64,000 nt of DNA, taken from positions 34,850 through 98,849 of the forward strand of contig SIJG01000141.1 in NCBI GenBank assembly GCA_023374025.1. The letters run 5' to 3'. Positions within the stretch are counted from its first letter, which is position 1, and every line of letters begins with the position of its first letter. A program made the translations under genes and the position numbers. Origin of the DNA: Heterodera schachtii (Eukaryota; Nematoda; Chromadorea; Rhabditida; Heteroderidae). The notes beneath the pieces were generated by a model. The model did not search any database, was not told the DNA's origin, and saw only the letters and a list, made by a program, of their open reading frames with translations. Positions 49,158-60,124 of this stretch are shown piece after piece.

Positions 49158-51236
49158 ATGTCATCGAACGAGGTAAAAAAGTGTAATGTTTAATATAAAA
49201 TCTTACGGACAATTCGGCAGGGGACAAAAATATTCGAAAATTAATTAAAATTAATTTCTTTTTTAATTTTAGTTTTTTTTTATTCAAAATTTTTCCTGCT
49301 GTTTGTCCTTAGTGATTAAGCATTACTTTTCAATTAAATTTAGCTGTACGATCTTTACAAAGATGCTGGACATGTGCCAACCGAAATTCTGACCAATGGC
49401 ATTATTGCTGTGTTCTGTTTTTCTGGCATCACTCTCAACATGTTGCTTGTCTATGTCACCTTCAAATCAAAGTGAAATGCCTTCAGATTTTGATGCCATA
49501 ATTTATTAAAAAACTAAATCCAAAAAAGTTTAACTTACAAAATGAATTTTTCTTCGAAACGTATTTAAGAAATTTCCTCTAATAATTTTGTGCTTTTTTG
49601 TACGGTTTTCAAATTTTAAATTATCAACAAATCCCTTTTATGGCATTTTTTCAATAAAAATAATAAAATTTTAAGGTCACTCCGTTCGACGTGTAACATT
49701 TTGATCGCATTTTACGCCTTTTCCATCTCATTTATTCTGATCGGAGATTCGGTCCCATTTTTCGTTTTCCTTTTCGGCATCAATTTCATCAGTCTCCAAT
49801 TATGCTTTTACATCCAAATTATTCCACTCATTTTTGCCGCATTTGCTATTTCATTACAATTGTGCATCGGAATTGACCGTTTGGTTGGCATTAGCTTCCC
49901 AATTTGGTAATTATTGCAATTAAAAAATTAATTATTTAATTTAATAATTGCTTTTTAATTAGGTATAAAATGGGTGGCAGCGGTAAACTTTTCAAAATGT
50001 TTATTACCATTTGTTGTGCAAAAACTGTATTCTACGACCTTTTTTTTATTATTACGGCTGCTTAAATCATTGGGAAAAGTTTGTAAAACAGTAAATATAC
50101 AATTTTGGCATGACTTGCAAATTCATTAAATTTTATTAATGCATATTTTGTATTTTTTTTACCGTTTTTTTCACTTACTCTACGACACATTTATATGAAT
50201 GAATAGTCGTCAGAGTAAGTGGTTCTTGCCCTTCTGATGACTTTTTATTTTTACTGAATAAACAAAATAAACAAGTATTTTTTGAATTTTCTTAATCACG
50301 AATCTGAGTCTAGTTTTACTCATTTCTATTCCCTAAGCCGAACTCGAACAAAAGTCGAAAATTAAAATTATTCGATTGATGATTTTTTTCAAATTTGAAT
50401 TAATTAATCTCCATGATCAAAGACAACGAAAATCTAAATTTTGGAGACCTATTAAGACCATTATAATTTAAAAATAAATTTTATGCCTCTATGAAGACAA
50501 GTGACCTGCACAATTGGTGATTCGGCACGTCAGCCTGAGACCAATTCAATAGCGAATATATCAAATTTAATAATATATTCTGCTGAATTCATCTGTTATG
50601 CATTGATTTGGCTGATCAAACATTTCCTTAACGGAAACAACGAACGATTTACGGGTTATTAAATTTAATTAATTAACTTAATTTTAATTGCTTTCTTAAT
50701 TGGTTAATTTAGAATCGGAAAATAACAAAGCTTTAATGTTTTCACTGAGTGTTATTATGTCCATCGGTCTCATCTGCTATATTGGAGTAATAAAATTTAT
50801 TATTTTGAAATTTTTAATAATTATTTTTGCAATTGAAAACACTAATTTAAAAATTTACTTTTTTCCAAAAAAAAATAATTTTTCTAACTCATTCACAATT
50901 TCTGTACATTACAGTTCTCATTTAAGAATTGTGTGTTCTTTAATTTCATAATGCCATTGCTCGGATTGAACTTTTTAACAATTGAATACATTGTTTGGCC
51001 TATTTGCAATGGTCTCGGTTCGATGGCATGTTCCAGCTGTACTCCGGTGCTTTTTCTGTGCAGGTAGATAATCAATTTCATTAATTAATTTTAATTAATA
51101 AAAAATAATTAATTAATTTTTCATATTTAAGCACTGACTATCGTAAAGCATTTTGCAAATATCTGCGCAGAATAGAACATCAAATAAACGTTGTTGTGCC
51201 ACTGCGGATTATGCCTGCTTCGGACATTCGTGCTTG
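49158..51236 (+). pseudogene. srsx-like 7TM chemoreceptor, possibly degenerate
   Basis: Exons suggested by GT-AG sites: 49,158-49,172, 49,344-49,471, 49,676-49,906, one from 49,963, then 50,713-50,786, 50,915-51,063 and 51,132-51,236. Membrane spans 1-3 are clear: GIIAVFCFSGITLNMLLVYV, NILIAFYAFSISFILIGDSV, and a third ending GIDRLVGISFP (the DRY-equivalent). The last two exons carry a seventh span and the TDYRKAFCKYLRR tail expected of nematode serpentine receptors. The middle (spans 4-6, 49,963-50,790) has stops and no consistent splice pattern that I could complete, so the gene may be broken. The product would be a chemosensory G-protein-coupled receptor. Confidence 0.6.
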
Positions 51237-51489
51237 AAAAAACTTTTTTTTTAAAATTACATTTTGCTTATTAATTTGGACTCGAATGATGTAATTTTTT
51301 ATGTTTATATCAACGATCAGCAGGGCTTCCTTTTTTATTTAAATGCATTTTTTCAAGGATTCTACATGGTCTAAACAGTAGGAAAACGGATTTTTTATTT
51401 ATGTTTGCGAAAACAAAAATCGGGTTTTTTATTTACATATGTTGGAAGTGAACATTTGAATTTGGCGCCCTTTTATTATTGATTAATTA

Positions 51490-51670
51490 TGTGACGTGCC
51501 CACCCCCACTTCCCCTCATTCACTTTGTTATTTAAGCTCTCCCTCCTCCCCACATTTGTTCCTTCTCCATTCATTTGCTATTTTGCATTTTACATTTTGT
51601 ACTGCATTTATCCTCCGACCAATAAATTGTGTTTATTATTTTATTGTGTGTCCGACGTTGAGACACAACA
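51490..51670 (+). repeat. 5' LTR
   Basis: Starts TGTGACGTG and ends GTCCGACGTTGAGACACAACA. The sequence after it (ATTGGCGCAGTCAGC) is in the primer-binding-site position. The exact 5' edge is uncertain because the 3' LTR retains only 44 nt for comparison. Confidence 0.6.
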
Positions 51671-51739
51671 ATTGGCGCAGTCAGCAGCCGTTCTTCACCA
51701 AATCGAAGACACACCGAGCTGCAAATCAACCTCAACAAA

Positions 51740-51900
51740 ACCAATAGACCCAATACGGGTGAGGTCCGCTAAATTTTAGCGGTTAATTCGACAAAAAAAC
51801 CAATAGTCCCTAGGCGGGTGAGGTTCCGCAAGACGCGGTTTTCTTCAATTTCGACATCCAATAGTCCCTAGGCGGGTGAGGAGCCACTCTGCGTGGTTAT
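51740..51900 (+). repeat. Three leader repeats, each ending in a hairpin
   Basis: Units at about 51,740, 51,799 and 51,857 (period about 58 nt) carry CCAATAGTCCCTAGGCGGGTGAGG (the first is more variable). Each is followed by a small inverted repeat: CCGCTAAA/TTTAGCGG, CCGC/GCGG and CCAC/GTGG. All lie in the leader before the gag ATG at 51,929. Confidence 0.75.
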
Positions 51901-51928
51901 TTGCTGATCATCGGACGAGTCAAAGCCA

Positions 51929-52258
51929 ATGGACGCCACCCAACTGCAGCAAGTGCTCGACGCAGTTTTTGCACGATTTGCCGGAAAGCGGCACCTGCAA
52001 ATTCGGCCTCATCCTCACTGGCACACGCGACTCTGGCCAGCTCCTTGGACAATCGAATCACCAAATTCCGCTACGATTCGGAATGCGGCAATACATTTGA
52101 TCGATGGTTCAAGCGATTTGGAGTGTTGATAGAAGAGGACGGAAAGGAGCTTCCCGAACCGACCAAAGTTCGGCTTCTTCTTGGAAAGTTGGGCGACGAC
52201 GAGTACAACAAGTACAGAGACAGATTGCTACATCAACGCCATCCTCCAAACTGCTACT
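51929..52258 (+). pseudogene. gag N-terminal piece, frameshifted
   Basis: Starts MDATQLQQVLDAVFARFAGK at 51,929. The related continuation (NRITKFRYDSECGNTFDRW, then FGVLIEEDGKEL) is in the frame one base away, so a frameshift near 51,985 splits it. It ends at 52,258, where pol sequence of another frame takes over. Confidence 0.6.
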
Positions 52259-52389
52259 GATCAATTGCCGATCACGAAGGCGGAAATTTCAGAATGGACA
52301 CCAAAAGACGAAGTCCTCCGAAAAATTTCTGATCACACCAAAAATGGCTGGCCAAAAAAGTGCACGGACTCCGATCTCTCACCATATTA

Positions 52390-53546
52390 AGCGAAAGGAA
52401 ATTTTGCAGATCGACGGATGTTTGCTCTACGGAAAGCGAGTGATCGTTCCGACCCAACTTCGTGAACGCATCATCAAGGCTCTACACATGGCACACCCAG
52501 GAATCGTGCGCATGAAAGCCCTCGCCCGTCAGCACGTGTACTGGCCCGGAGTGGACTTGGAAATCGAGCGTATGGTCAGGCAATGTGAAGATTGCCAGAG
52601 CGCCCAAAAGAGTCCACCCAAAGCACCGCTCTCTCCATGGACGTCTTGCTCACGACCATTCCAACGCATTCACATCGATTTCGCCGGTCCCTGTTCAGAT
52701 GGCCACTCCTATTTGATTTTGATTGACTCATTTTCAAAATGGCCTGAAGTATACCGAATGGACAGAATATCGACACCAGCAACTCTTCAAGTCCTCCGTT
52801 CAATTGTCTACCGACTCGGATTTCCGGAAGAAATCGTGTCAGACAATGGCACTCAATTCCATGCCGCAGAATTTAAGGAATTTTGCAGCGAGTTTGGCAT
52901 CAAGCATACCTTCACCCCGCCGTATCACCCGCAATCCAATGGCCAAGCGGAGAGATTCGTTGATACGTTCAAAAGGGCTATGAAGAAATGCGCCAAAGAT
53001 GGAAAATTTTGGGCAGAAAAGATGCTTCTCGCCTACAGAACAACCCCGAATTCGGCACTCAACGGACTTTCGCCCGATCAATTGTTCTTCGGTCGAAGGC
53101 TTCGAACTCAGCTGTCTCTCGTCCATCCGAAGGAAGAACAAGCCGAAGTCATCGACCCAGCCAAAATCCGCAAATCACAAGCTGATTATGCGCGAAAAAT
53201 GGCCCGTCAATTTGATCAACACCACGGATCAAAATCGGTTGAGTTTTTGCCAAATGATCCGGTCCTGCTCTTAAACTTCAACCGTGGAAAAAGGTTTTGG
53301 CTTAATGGGACCATCATCGAAAGATTGGAAAAGTCCCCCACATATCGTGTCCACGTTCCGGCACTCGGAAGAGCCGTCCATCGGCACGCAAACCAAATAC
53401 GTCACTGTTATCCTCTTGAAGAGGACGGTAATGACACGGTAAGGATCCCACCCAAGGCTCAAGAAGAGCAAGACCGGGACCCATCACCGATTCGCGTGAT
53501 CACTCCGCAACTTGTGTTTATTATTTTATTGTGTGTCCGACGTTGA
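52390..53546 (+). pseudogene. Ty3/gypsy integrase region of pol
   Basis: Open for over 380 codons. A zinc-binding HHCC segment (HPGIVRMKALARQHVYW, CEDCQ; about 52,490-52,600) precedes the catalytic core with IHIDFAGPCSDG (D near 52,676), EEIVSDNGTQF (D near 52,840) and QSNGQAERF (E near 52,950). A GPY-like/SH3 C-terminal segment follows (NDPVLLLNF, GTIIERL). The frame runs into the 3' LTR and terminates at 53,546. Reverse transcriptase is missing upstream, so it is a remnant although the integrase fold looks intact. Confidence 0.85.
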
Positions 53547-53555
53547 GACACAACA
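53512..53555 (+). repeat. 3' LTR remnant
   Basis: 44 nt identical to 51,627-51,670 (TTGTGTTTATTATTTTATTG through ACACAACA). The remainder of the LTR is absent. Confidence 0.8.
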
Positions 53556-55050
53556 ACATATTATTTAGATTTTTTTTTTTGAAAATGTACCCCTATAAAA
53601 GATGTTTGCGAAATTTATAGGTTATCAACTTGTTTATTTTAAATTTTAAAAGAAAATGGGATAAAAAAAGACTGAGTAAAGAAATTAAAAGATTGAAGAA
53701 TCAAAAACACCAACGTTTAGAAAATTGTTAATTAATTGTCCTCCTTTCAATACCTATGGGGGAACCGCCCATTTTATTGTCAGCTATTTTTACTCCTAAC
53801 GCTATAACATTTAATTTGCCATCCAAATTAATTAACTGGAGTGACTTTAACGCGCTTTACATACACTCCATCAGCATGCAAAATTTTGAACTCTAGTTAA
53901 TAGAGAATTCGTAGGCCTATCCACTATCCATTGATATCAAGCTTGTTTTATTTGATTGCACAAGAAAAATATATTATAAACTTTAAAATTGGTGGTGCCA
54001 AATATGCTGCGTCAAAGTGACCCCGACTCTATAATTAGGCACGGGAATTTACTCGAAAATAGTTGTGATGATATCACATTCAAAAATTTAATATTTGTGT
54101 TCGCTGTTTATTTATTTGAAATGAAATTTGGATTAAGAACTAATCATTAGGGCTGCTAATGTTATGTAAATACATATTTTGTTTCCTAGATTCTCCATAG
54201 CCTAATTAATGGGAAAAACACTTTCTTTTTTGTGTTTGCGAACAAAAGTTGGGACTTTTATTTACATATTTTTATATATTTCGGGATTTTTCTACATATT
54301 ACATATGTACATATTTTTATATATATTTTGAACTTTTTCGTACATATTTCGCAATTTTTCGTACATATTTTCATATTTTTTTTGAAAATGTATCCCTAAA
54401 AATCGAATTTTTTTTCAAAAAATTAAATATAAAAATTAATTTTTGAAATACTAAAATGTAATTCGAAGCCTATTTTTGTCATTTTTATGGCATTTTGTGC
54501 CTAATTCACTTTTTACAAAGAATTTTTTTCCAAAAAATAACCATTAAAAAAATTTTATTTACATATTTTACTATATATTTGGGGGTTTTTGTACATATTT
54601 CATACATATTTTAGCATTTTTATACATATTTTATTTAAATAATTCGCGATTTTTCTTACATAAAATTAGCAGAATGGCAAAAATATGGACATAAATTTTC
54701 CGAAATGATGAGTAAATTTTCAAAAATTTCTTCAAATTCATTAAATTCTAGTAAATTCATTTTAAATAGCTGAATACGGTATTAGAAAAACCCAACCAAA
54801 AAACCGAAAATTTCCATTTTTATTTATTTTTGAAATAAATTAACCAATTTTATGTTCTAATAAGGTTTTTTTGGAAAATGCCAAAATATGGATATAAAAC
54901 ATGGATAATAATGCCAAAATGTGAAAAATATGGAAAATATGGATAGAGAAACCCGCCCTAGAAGCTTCTAATCAAGCTAAAAACATGTTTTTCGTGCGTT
55001 TCTGGCCTCCACAGTCCAGGAAAAAATATGGGATTTCCATATAATTCTAT
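53556..55050. other. AT-rich intergenic DNA, TACATATTT-rich
   Basis: Repeated TACATATTT phrases at 54,265-54,375 and 54,555-54,635. A TTCTCCATAGCCTAA-type stretch (54,190) resembles 51,360 on the other side of the LTR element. No gene. Confidence 0.4.
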
Positions 55051-55054
55051 GCCT

Positions 55055-55290
55055 TATTAATGACATTATTTTGGAATTGGCAATTGACACAGCAACTGAA
55101 TGGCAAACAAATGAAAGTTTAGACGGAATAATAAAACAAAAATTTGAAGGAAATGTTTAAATAAGCGGAGGAAAGAGCAAAAGAGACTAACAAACACCTT
55201 CCATGGAAGCTCAATGAAATAAATAATAACAAACATCAAATAATCATCAATTCAAAATTCGATAACTCAAATACATAGATAAGACTTAAT
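55055..55290 (+). pseudogene. Two-module family, module 1 end fragment
   Basis: A plus-strand fragment matches the end of exon 1 of the 6441 gene (ILELAIDTATEWQTNESLDG-like), with frame breaks after FEGNV, and reaches to the exon 1 splice region. No other exon is nearby on this strand. Confidence 0.6.
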
Positions 55291-55483
55291 ATTCAATTAA
55301 AAAAAATTAAATTAAATTAAATTAAATTTTAGACTGATGATGCGCTGTTTTTGGAATTTCAAAGAATAAATAAGCATATCGAATGTTTTTTGCTTTTTTT
55401 ACAGAACTTTTTAAATAAAACGAAACTACAAAAAGACAGAATGAAAAAATTCTAACAAAAAAACCAAGTCAACCATTTTGTGA

Positions 55484-56440
55484 AATGGCATTTGGAAAAT
55501 ATTGATCATATGGCCCAGAGCCGAAAATGGCCAAAATATATACCAATCGATAGCTCTCGGTCTGTGATGGATGAATCCGAAAGAGTTTTTTTGCGGCAAC
55601 CAATCCCTGAAGAGTTACAGACCCCGGGACTGAAATGGCCAAATGGCTTTGGGACTGAACCGTGCAAAGCCTTAAACGCATGGAATTGCGACAAAATATA
55701 TACCAATCGATTCCTCTCGGCATGTAACCCACGAATCCGAAAGAATTTTTGGATGAAAAAGAAATTTACCAAAGTTATAGGTCCTCAAAACCGGTTCAGT
55801 CAAAAAATGACAAAATTCGTCAAGTATAAAAGATTGAATTTAGCTTATTGCGCTAAACACTCGACTACGGCGGCCAGTAGGTGGGGCGAGACTACGGGCT
55901 ACGGAAGAAGTCCGCGCGTGATCCGCAGGCGGTTGACTGATTGGCGGGGGCCTTTCGGGCCCCCGCAGTCAACCGCCTGTGACGCTCGTCAGACTGCTTC
56001 CTCCGCCCTCCGTCTCGCCACACTACTTGCTCCGTCTTCGCATGCTCCCTTTTGCGAAGTTCGAAATTGAAAGTGGTCTTAAGCGTTTTTTGGCTCACTT
56101 AATTCGTTTTTCTACCAAAGTCATTTTTAAAGGTTTTGATGACCCATAATTTTTTTTCAATTTCATTTTTATATAAAATTCTTTCGAATCTGTGATTTAG
56201 ATACTAAGAGAAATCGATTGATATATATTTTGTAGCCCTTTTATGCGTTTTTATCTGTTGGACGGTTCAGTCCCAAAGGCATTTGGCCATTTCAGTCCCG
56301 GGTCTGTAACTCTTCAGGGATTGGTTGCCGCAAAAAAATTCTTTCGGATTCTTCTTTACAGATCTAGGGCTATCGATTGGTATATTTTTCGACCATTTCC
56401 GGCTCTGGGCCTTATGATCAATATTTACCTGGCATTTTTA
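55484..56440. repeat. Fold-back element with GC-rich hairpin core
   Basis: Arms at about 55,484-55,668 and 56,258-56,440 are reverse complements (GGTTGCCGCAAAAAA, GTCCCGGGTCTGTAACTCTTC and their complements). Part of the left arm (AAAATATATACCAATCGAT) is repeated at 55,692. The interior contains the palindrome at 55,862-56,060. No transposase is present, so probably non-autonomous. Confidence 0.8.
55862..56060. repeat. GC-rich imperfect palindrome
   Basis: The core stem pairs GCAGGCGGTTGACTG and GGCGGGGGCC with GGCCCCCGC and CAGTCAACCGCC around a CTTTCG loop (about 55,925-55,978). Outer arms pair imperfectly (GTGGGGCGAGACTACGG against CCGTCTCGCCACAC). Very GC-rich for this window. Confidence 0.75.
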
Positions 56441-56443
56441 TAA

Positions 56444-58005
56444 AATGGCGACGAAATAAAAATGCCAAATTTATCGTTGTATGCTTTTCTTAGACCTTTT
56501 ATTTCTTTATAATTTGCTGCATTTTCAATTGCTTTTTTCAATTTCTCATTCTCTTCCTTGGCCTTTTCTTTTGCATTTTCAATACATTTCTTTCATTTTT
56601 TGCACAAATTCTTCCCGAATTCTTTCAATTTCCGTTTGTCCGTTTAAAATTTGTTTTTGCTTTTTTATTTTTTTATGGTATTTCTCCACTTTATTTTCAA
56701 AGTTTAATTCCTCCTCATTTACCAATTTTATTTGATACTCAAGGGAATATTCATCTTTTTGACAAAACAAATTCGAATTCGTGTTCAGTGTTTCGACTAT
56801 TTCAATTAATTTGTGAAAAGAATGTATTCCGCTAATAAATATTGGTTTCACCAATGGTGGCAAATGTTTCGACACTTTCGGATTTTTAGCTTAACAAATT
56901 TTTTTAAATCAAAATTCAAATTTATGTAAAATTAAAACAAACCTTCAGCATAAAGTCGAAAGAAATATTCATATGAAATGTCCAAATATTCTTTCCGTTT
57001 ATATTTGGTTAATTGATCCGCAATTTCGTCACATTGCCAAGTCTCTCTCAACAAATACAAAAGGCCAAGACGGGCTTCATATTTTTGCGTTAAATGCTCT
57101 TTCATTTTCTCAATTTCGTATAATCCAAAACTGGTCAGTAGATTATCATCATCACAGCCAATAATAATTCCATACTTTTTCTTTCGGCTTAAATAATTTG
57201 AAAATTCTTTTGCCATTTTGAAAAATTTGTCAAAATTTGTCGCTAATCCTTTGACAAATTCCGAAAATAAAGCATCTTCATTCTAAATTTTGAATTTATT
57301 TAATTTTCATTGAAGGTCAAGTCTCACCCATGTCCATCTATCATCGAATTTTGAATCCATTTCATTATAGGCTATATTTGGATTATCCTCTTTTGCCTTT
57401 TCTTTCGCTTTTTCAACATTTCCTCCAAATTTAGGTCAAAATTTTGTTTGATAATTCCGTATAAACTTTCTTTTGTTTGGCATTCATTCGCTGTGTCAAT
57501 TGCCAATTGCAAAATCATTTGATTAATTGGCAATTTTGATTCATTTTTTAATTTAAATTCATAATTCAGTCGCTCTTCGTTCAATAGTTTTGGTTCAAAA
57601 TAAAAATCGAAAAGTTCTGTTTAATTCATAACGATGATAGTTACTACGATATGAATCAAAATAAAATTCTGAAATTCCGAACAGACAATTCACCGCATAA
57701 ATTATTGGTCCTTCAATTTCAATTTGCCTTTTATACACAAATTTGGGCTTCACTGTTGGAATTCCGGCGTATTCTCTGTACAAATATTCGTACAAAATGT
57801 CCAAATATTTGCGATATTTTTGGCATTCTGTCCGTTCGTATTCATCAAATTCATCTGCTATTTCGTCACAGTGCCAATTCATTCTCATAAAACACACTAG
57901 GCCAAAGGAATTCCTCATATTTTTGAATTGAATATTCACTCAATTGCGTTTCTTGGTGACCTTTCATAAACGTAATTAGCATTTTATTCATCAACCTAAT
58001 TAATT
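56444..58005 (-). pseudogene. Two-module family, frameshifted copy
   Basis: The minus-strand order matches the 14.0-15.6 kb copy: exon 1 from about 58,005 to 57,330, exon 2 about 57,280-56,940, exon 3 about 56,890-56,444. Exon 1 has a frame break near 57,590-57,600 between the CLFGISEFYFDSYR and MNEERLNYEFKLKNESKLP parts, and another near its start (about 57,925). Exon 2 carries the same long insertion as the 14-kb copy (KKYGIIIGCDDDNLLTSFGL). Exon 3 is interrupted near 56,580. Confidence 0.7.
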
Positions 58006-59540
58006 GAAATGGATTATAAAATTAATTTCCCTAATGAATTTAACTCACCGATGGATTTGCATTTGAAAATGGAATAAGAAAATGATGAGCAACAATTAAA
58101 AAAATAAAAGTCGTTAAAGAAAACGAATAAAACATTTGTTTTCTTTAATAAATTTAAATTCTAAAATATTTTTTAGCAATGGAAATTTAATTCTATTTAA
58201 TAATAAAATGGTATTTCAAATGTACAGTAATCAATGAGTAATTTGACAAATCACATTGTCTTAATAAGAAACCGAAAAAATAGTAAATTCCTCATTTTTA
58301 AATTTGTCTTGAATTGGGGAAATTTTTGCTTGCCGGCGTTACCGACGAAAATTTTTTTTGAAAATTTTACTGTGATTTTTAACAAATTTTGTCCAAAAAA
58401 TGTCAAAATTTTGCAATTTTGATACGTTTTTTTTGCTAAAAATATCCAAAGAAAACAATAGTTTATAACAAACCATTAAATTGTTTCAGTTTATTTACAA
58501 AAATAAATTGAAAAATATTTTTTTAATAAAAAATTTACTAATTATAAGAAATGTTATATTTATTATAATAAATTACCAATTACTTAATAGAAAACAAAAT
58601 GCTTGTCAATTTAAGTTAAGTAATTATTAAAATGAAAAATATAAAATTACAAAGCATTATAAATAGCAAAATTTATTAACATCAGTAAGATTATTTGAGT
58701 AGAATTATCCAAATCCTTAATTTATTAATTTACAATTTATTATTCCTTAATGATGACGCGATAAAATTTTTTTATGAATGAATAATTAGATTCTTATATA
58801 ATGATCATAAGTAGAATTATCCAAATATTTTTTATTATATTAAATGATGCAATATTTAAAAAAAGTGGGATTGACCATAAGTAGGATTATCCAAATCTAC
58901 TTTATATAATTGTTTATTATATTAAATACTAATGTTATTTATTGGATTGATCATAAGTAGGATTGTCTAAATCTGCTTAAAATAATTTTTAATTATAATA
59001 ATTAATATGCAATATTTAAAAAAATTAGGATGATTATAAATATTACAATGTTCATGTGAAAATATTCTAAAATCAAATGTTTTTTTTTTTTTGTTTTTTA
59101 TTTTAAAAAACCCAAAAGTTAAAGCAAAATTAAATTATAATATATATTTAATCAAACTTTCCAAATTTTTTGCTGACAATTTCAGAAACACACCACTTTT
59201 TTTGCAGCACGCTTTTAAAAAAAGCCGATTTTAAGTATTACTTGGCTCAATCTGTTAAATGATTTTCTTAATTTGTATGTTTTTTGTTAACAGATTTTCT
59301 CATTAAATAACCATTTTTGCATTTTTGCTTAAATTGTTTACATAAACTTGCTGGGTTTTCCATGAATTTTCCTTCGATTTTCAATCCCAATATTATGATG
59401 AATTTCTTTGTTTATGTTTAAAAGTTAAGCAGGCTTAAAAATTGAAATGCCCAAATTTTTTCCTTCAGTTCCATGTGAATAATCCCACAAATTTCCCGAG
59501 TCGGGAACCGCGAGAACCGAGACTCTCGCATATCCCTAGT
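58006..59540. promoter_or_regulatory. Intergenic DNA with GGATTATCC motif cluster
   Basis: To the right of the minus-strand copy at 56.4-58.0 kb, motif copies of the GATCATAAGTAGGATTATCC type occur at about 58,690, 58,803, 58,870 and 58,938, with a GCATTATAAATAGC string near 58,653. This mirrors the plus-strand arrangement upstream of 6441. The rest is AT-rich. Confidence 0.4.
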
Positions 59541-59547
59541 AGACGGG

Positions 59548-59572
59548 CGGCGGGGGGGGGGGGGGGGGGGAA
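59548..59572 (+). repeat. Poly-G tract
   Basis: About twenty consecutive G on the plus strand after GGGCGGC, a likely slippage site and a spot where assembly length is unreliable. Confidence 0.8.
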
Positions 59573-60124
59573 TGTGGACGGGGACAGGGGTACGATAACA
59601 CGGGGTATTCATCCCCGTCCTCGTCCCCGTTCTACTGCTTTTTAAAAAGTCAAACCCCGCTCAAAATTTTCGAAGGCGAAGCTGAAGTTTTCCAAAAAAA
59701 ATTACCCAAATTTCGATTAAATAAAGCAACAAAATCTTTAATAAAATAATTGCTCATAATTTATTATCTGTAAAAAAGTTGGCTATATTTTTCTCGACTT
59801 TAATGAAAATCCCAGACGATAGAATTGTTTCTCATCGACATTGTTCAATTTCTCTAGAAATCCCTAACAAAATGATTGTCCGGAATTTCCTCTCCGACCC
59901 CCGAGTTTTCTCTCCCCGAGTTCGGGGACCAACCCTAATACACAAAAATGGATTTTTTTGGTCAAAATGGAAGGCAATTAATACAACGCCGGGATCACTG
60001 TTTTTAATCTGTCATATTTTAATCAGGCATTTCTTTCATTGTGCTATTTGTTGCTGTCGGACAACATTTACACGTTGATCAATTATGTGGTTGGTTAGCA
60101 GCAATAATAATTAAATCAAATTTA

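Larger units (their letters stand above)
51490..53555 (+). mobile_element. Internally deleted Ty3/gypsy LTR retrotransposon
   Basis: The left LTR is about 51,490-51,670 (TGTGACG...ACACAACA) and the right end is 53,512-53,555, identical to the last 44 nt of the left LTR. Between them are a structured leader, a short gag piece and the integrase end of pol. Protease, reverse transcriptase and RNase H are absent, so a large internal deletion and loss of most of the 3' LTR are inferred. I found no convincing target-site duplication. Confidence 0.8.

Noticed and set aside
52104..52389. Extension of the integrase frame upstream as gag-pol
   Set aside because: The frame is open by chance over the gag fragment of another frame; residues show no protease or reverse transcriptase motif.
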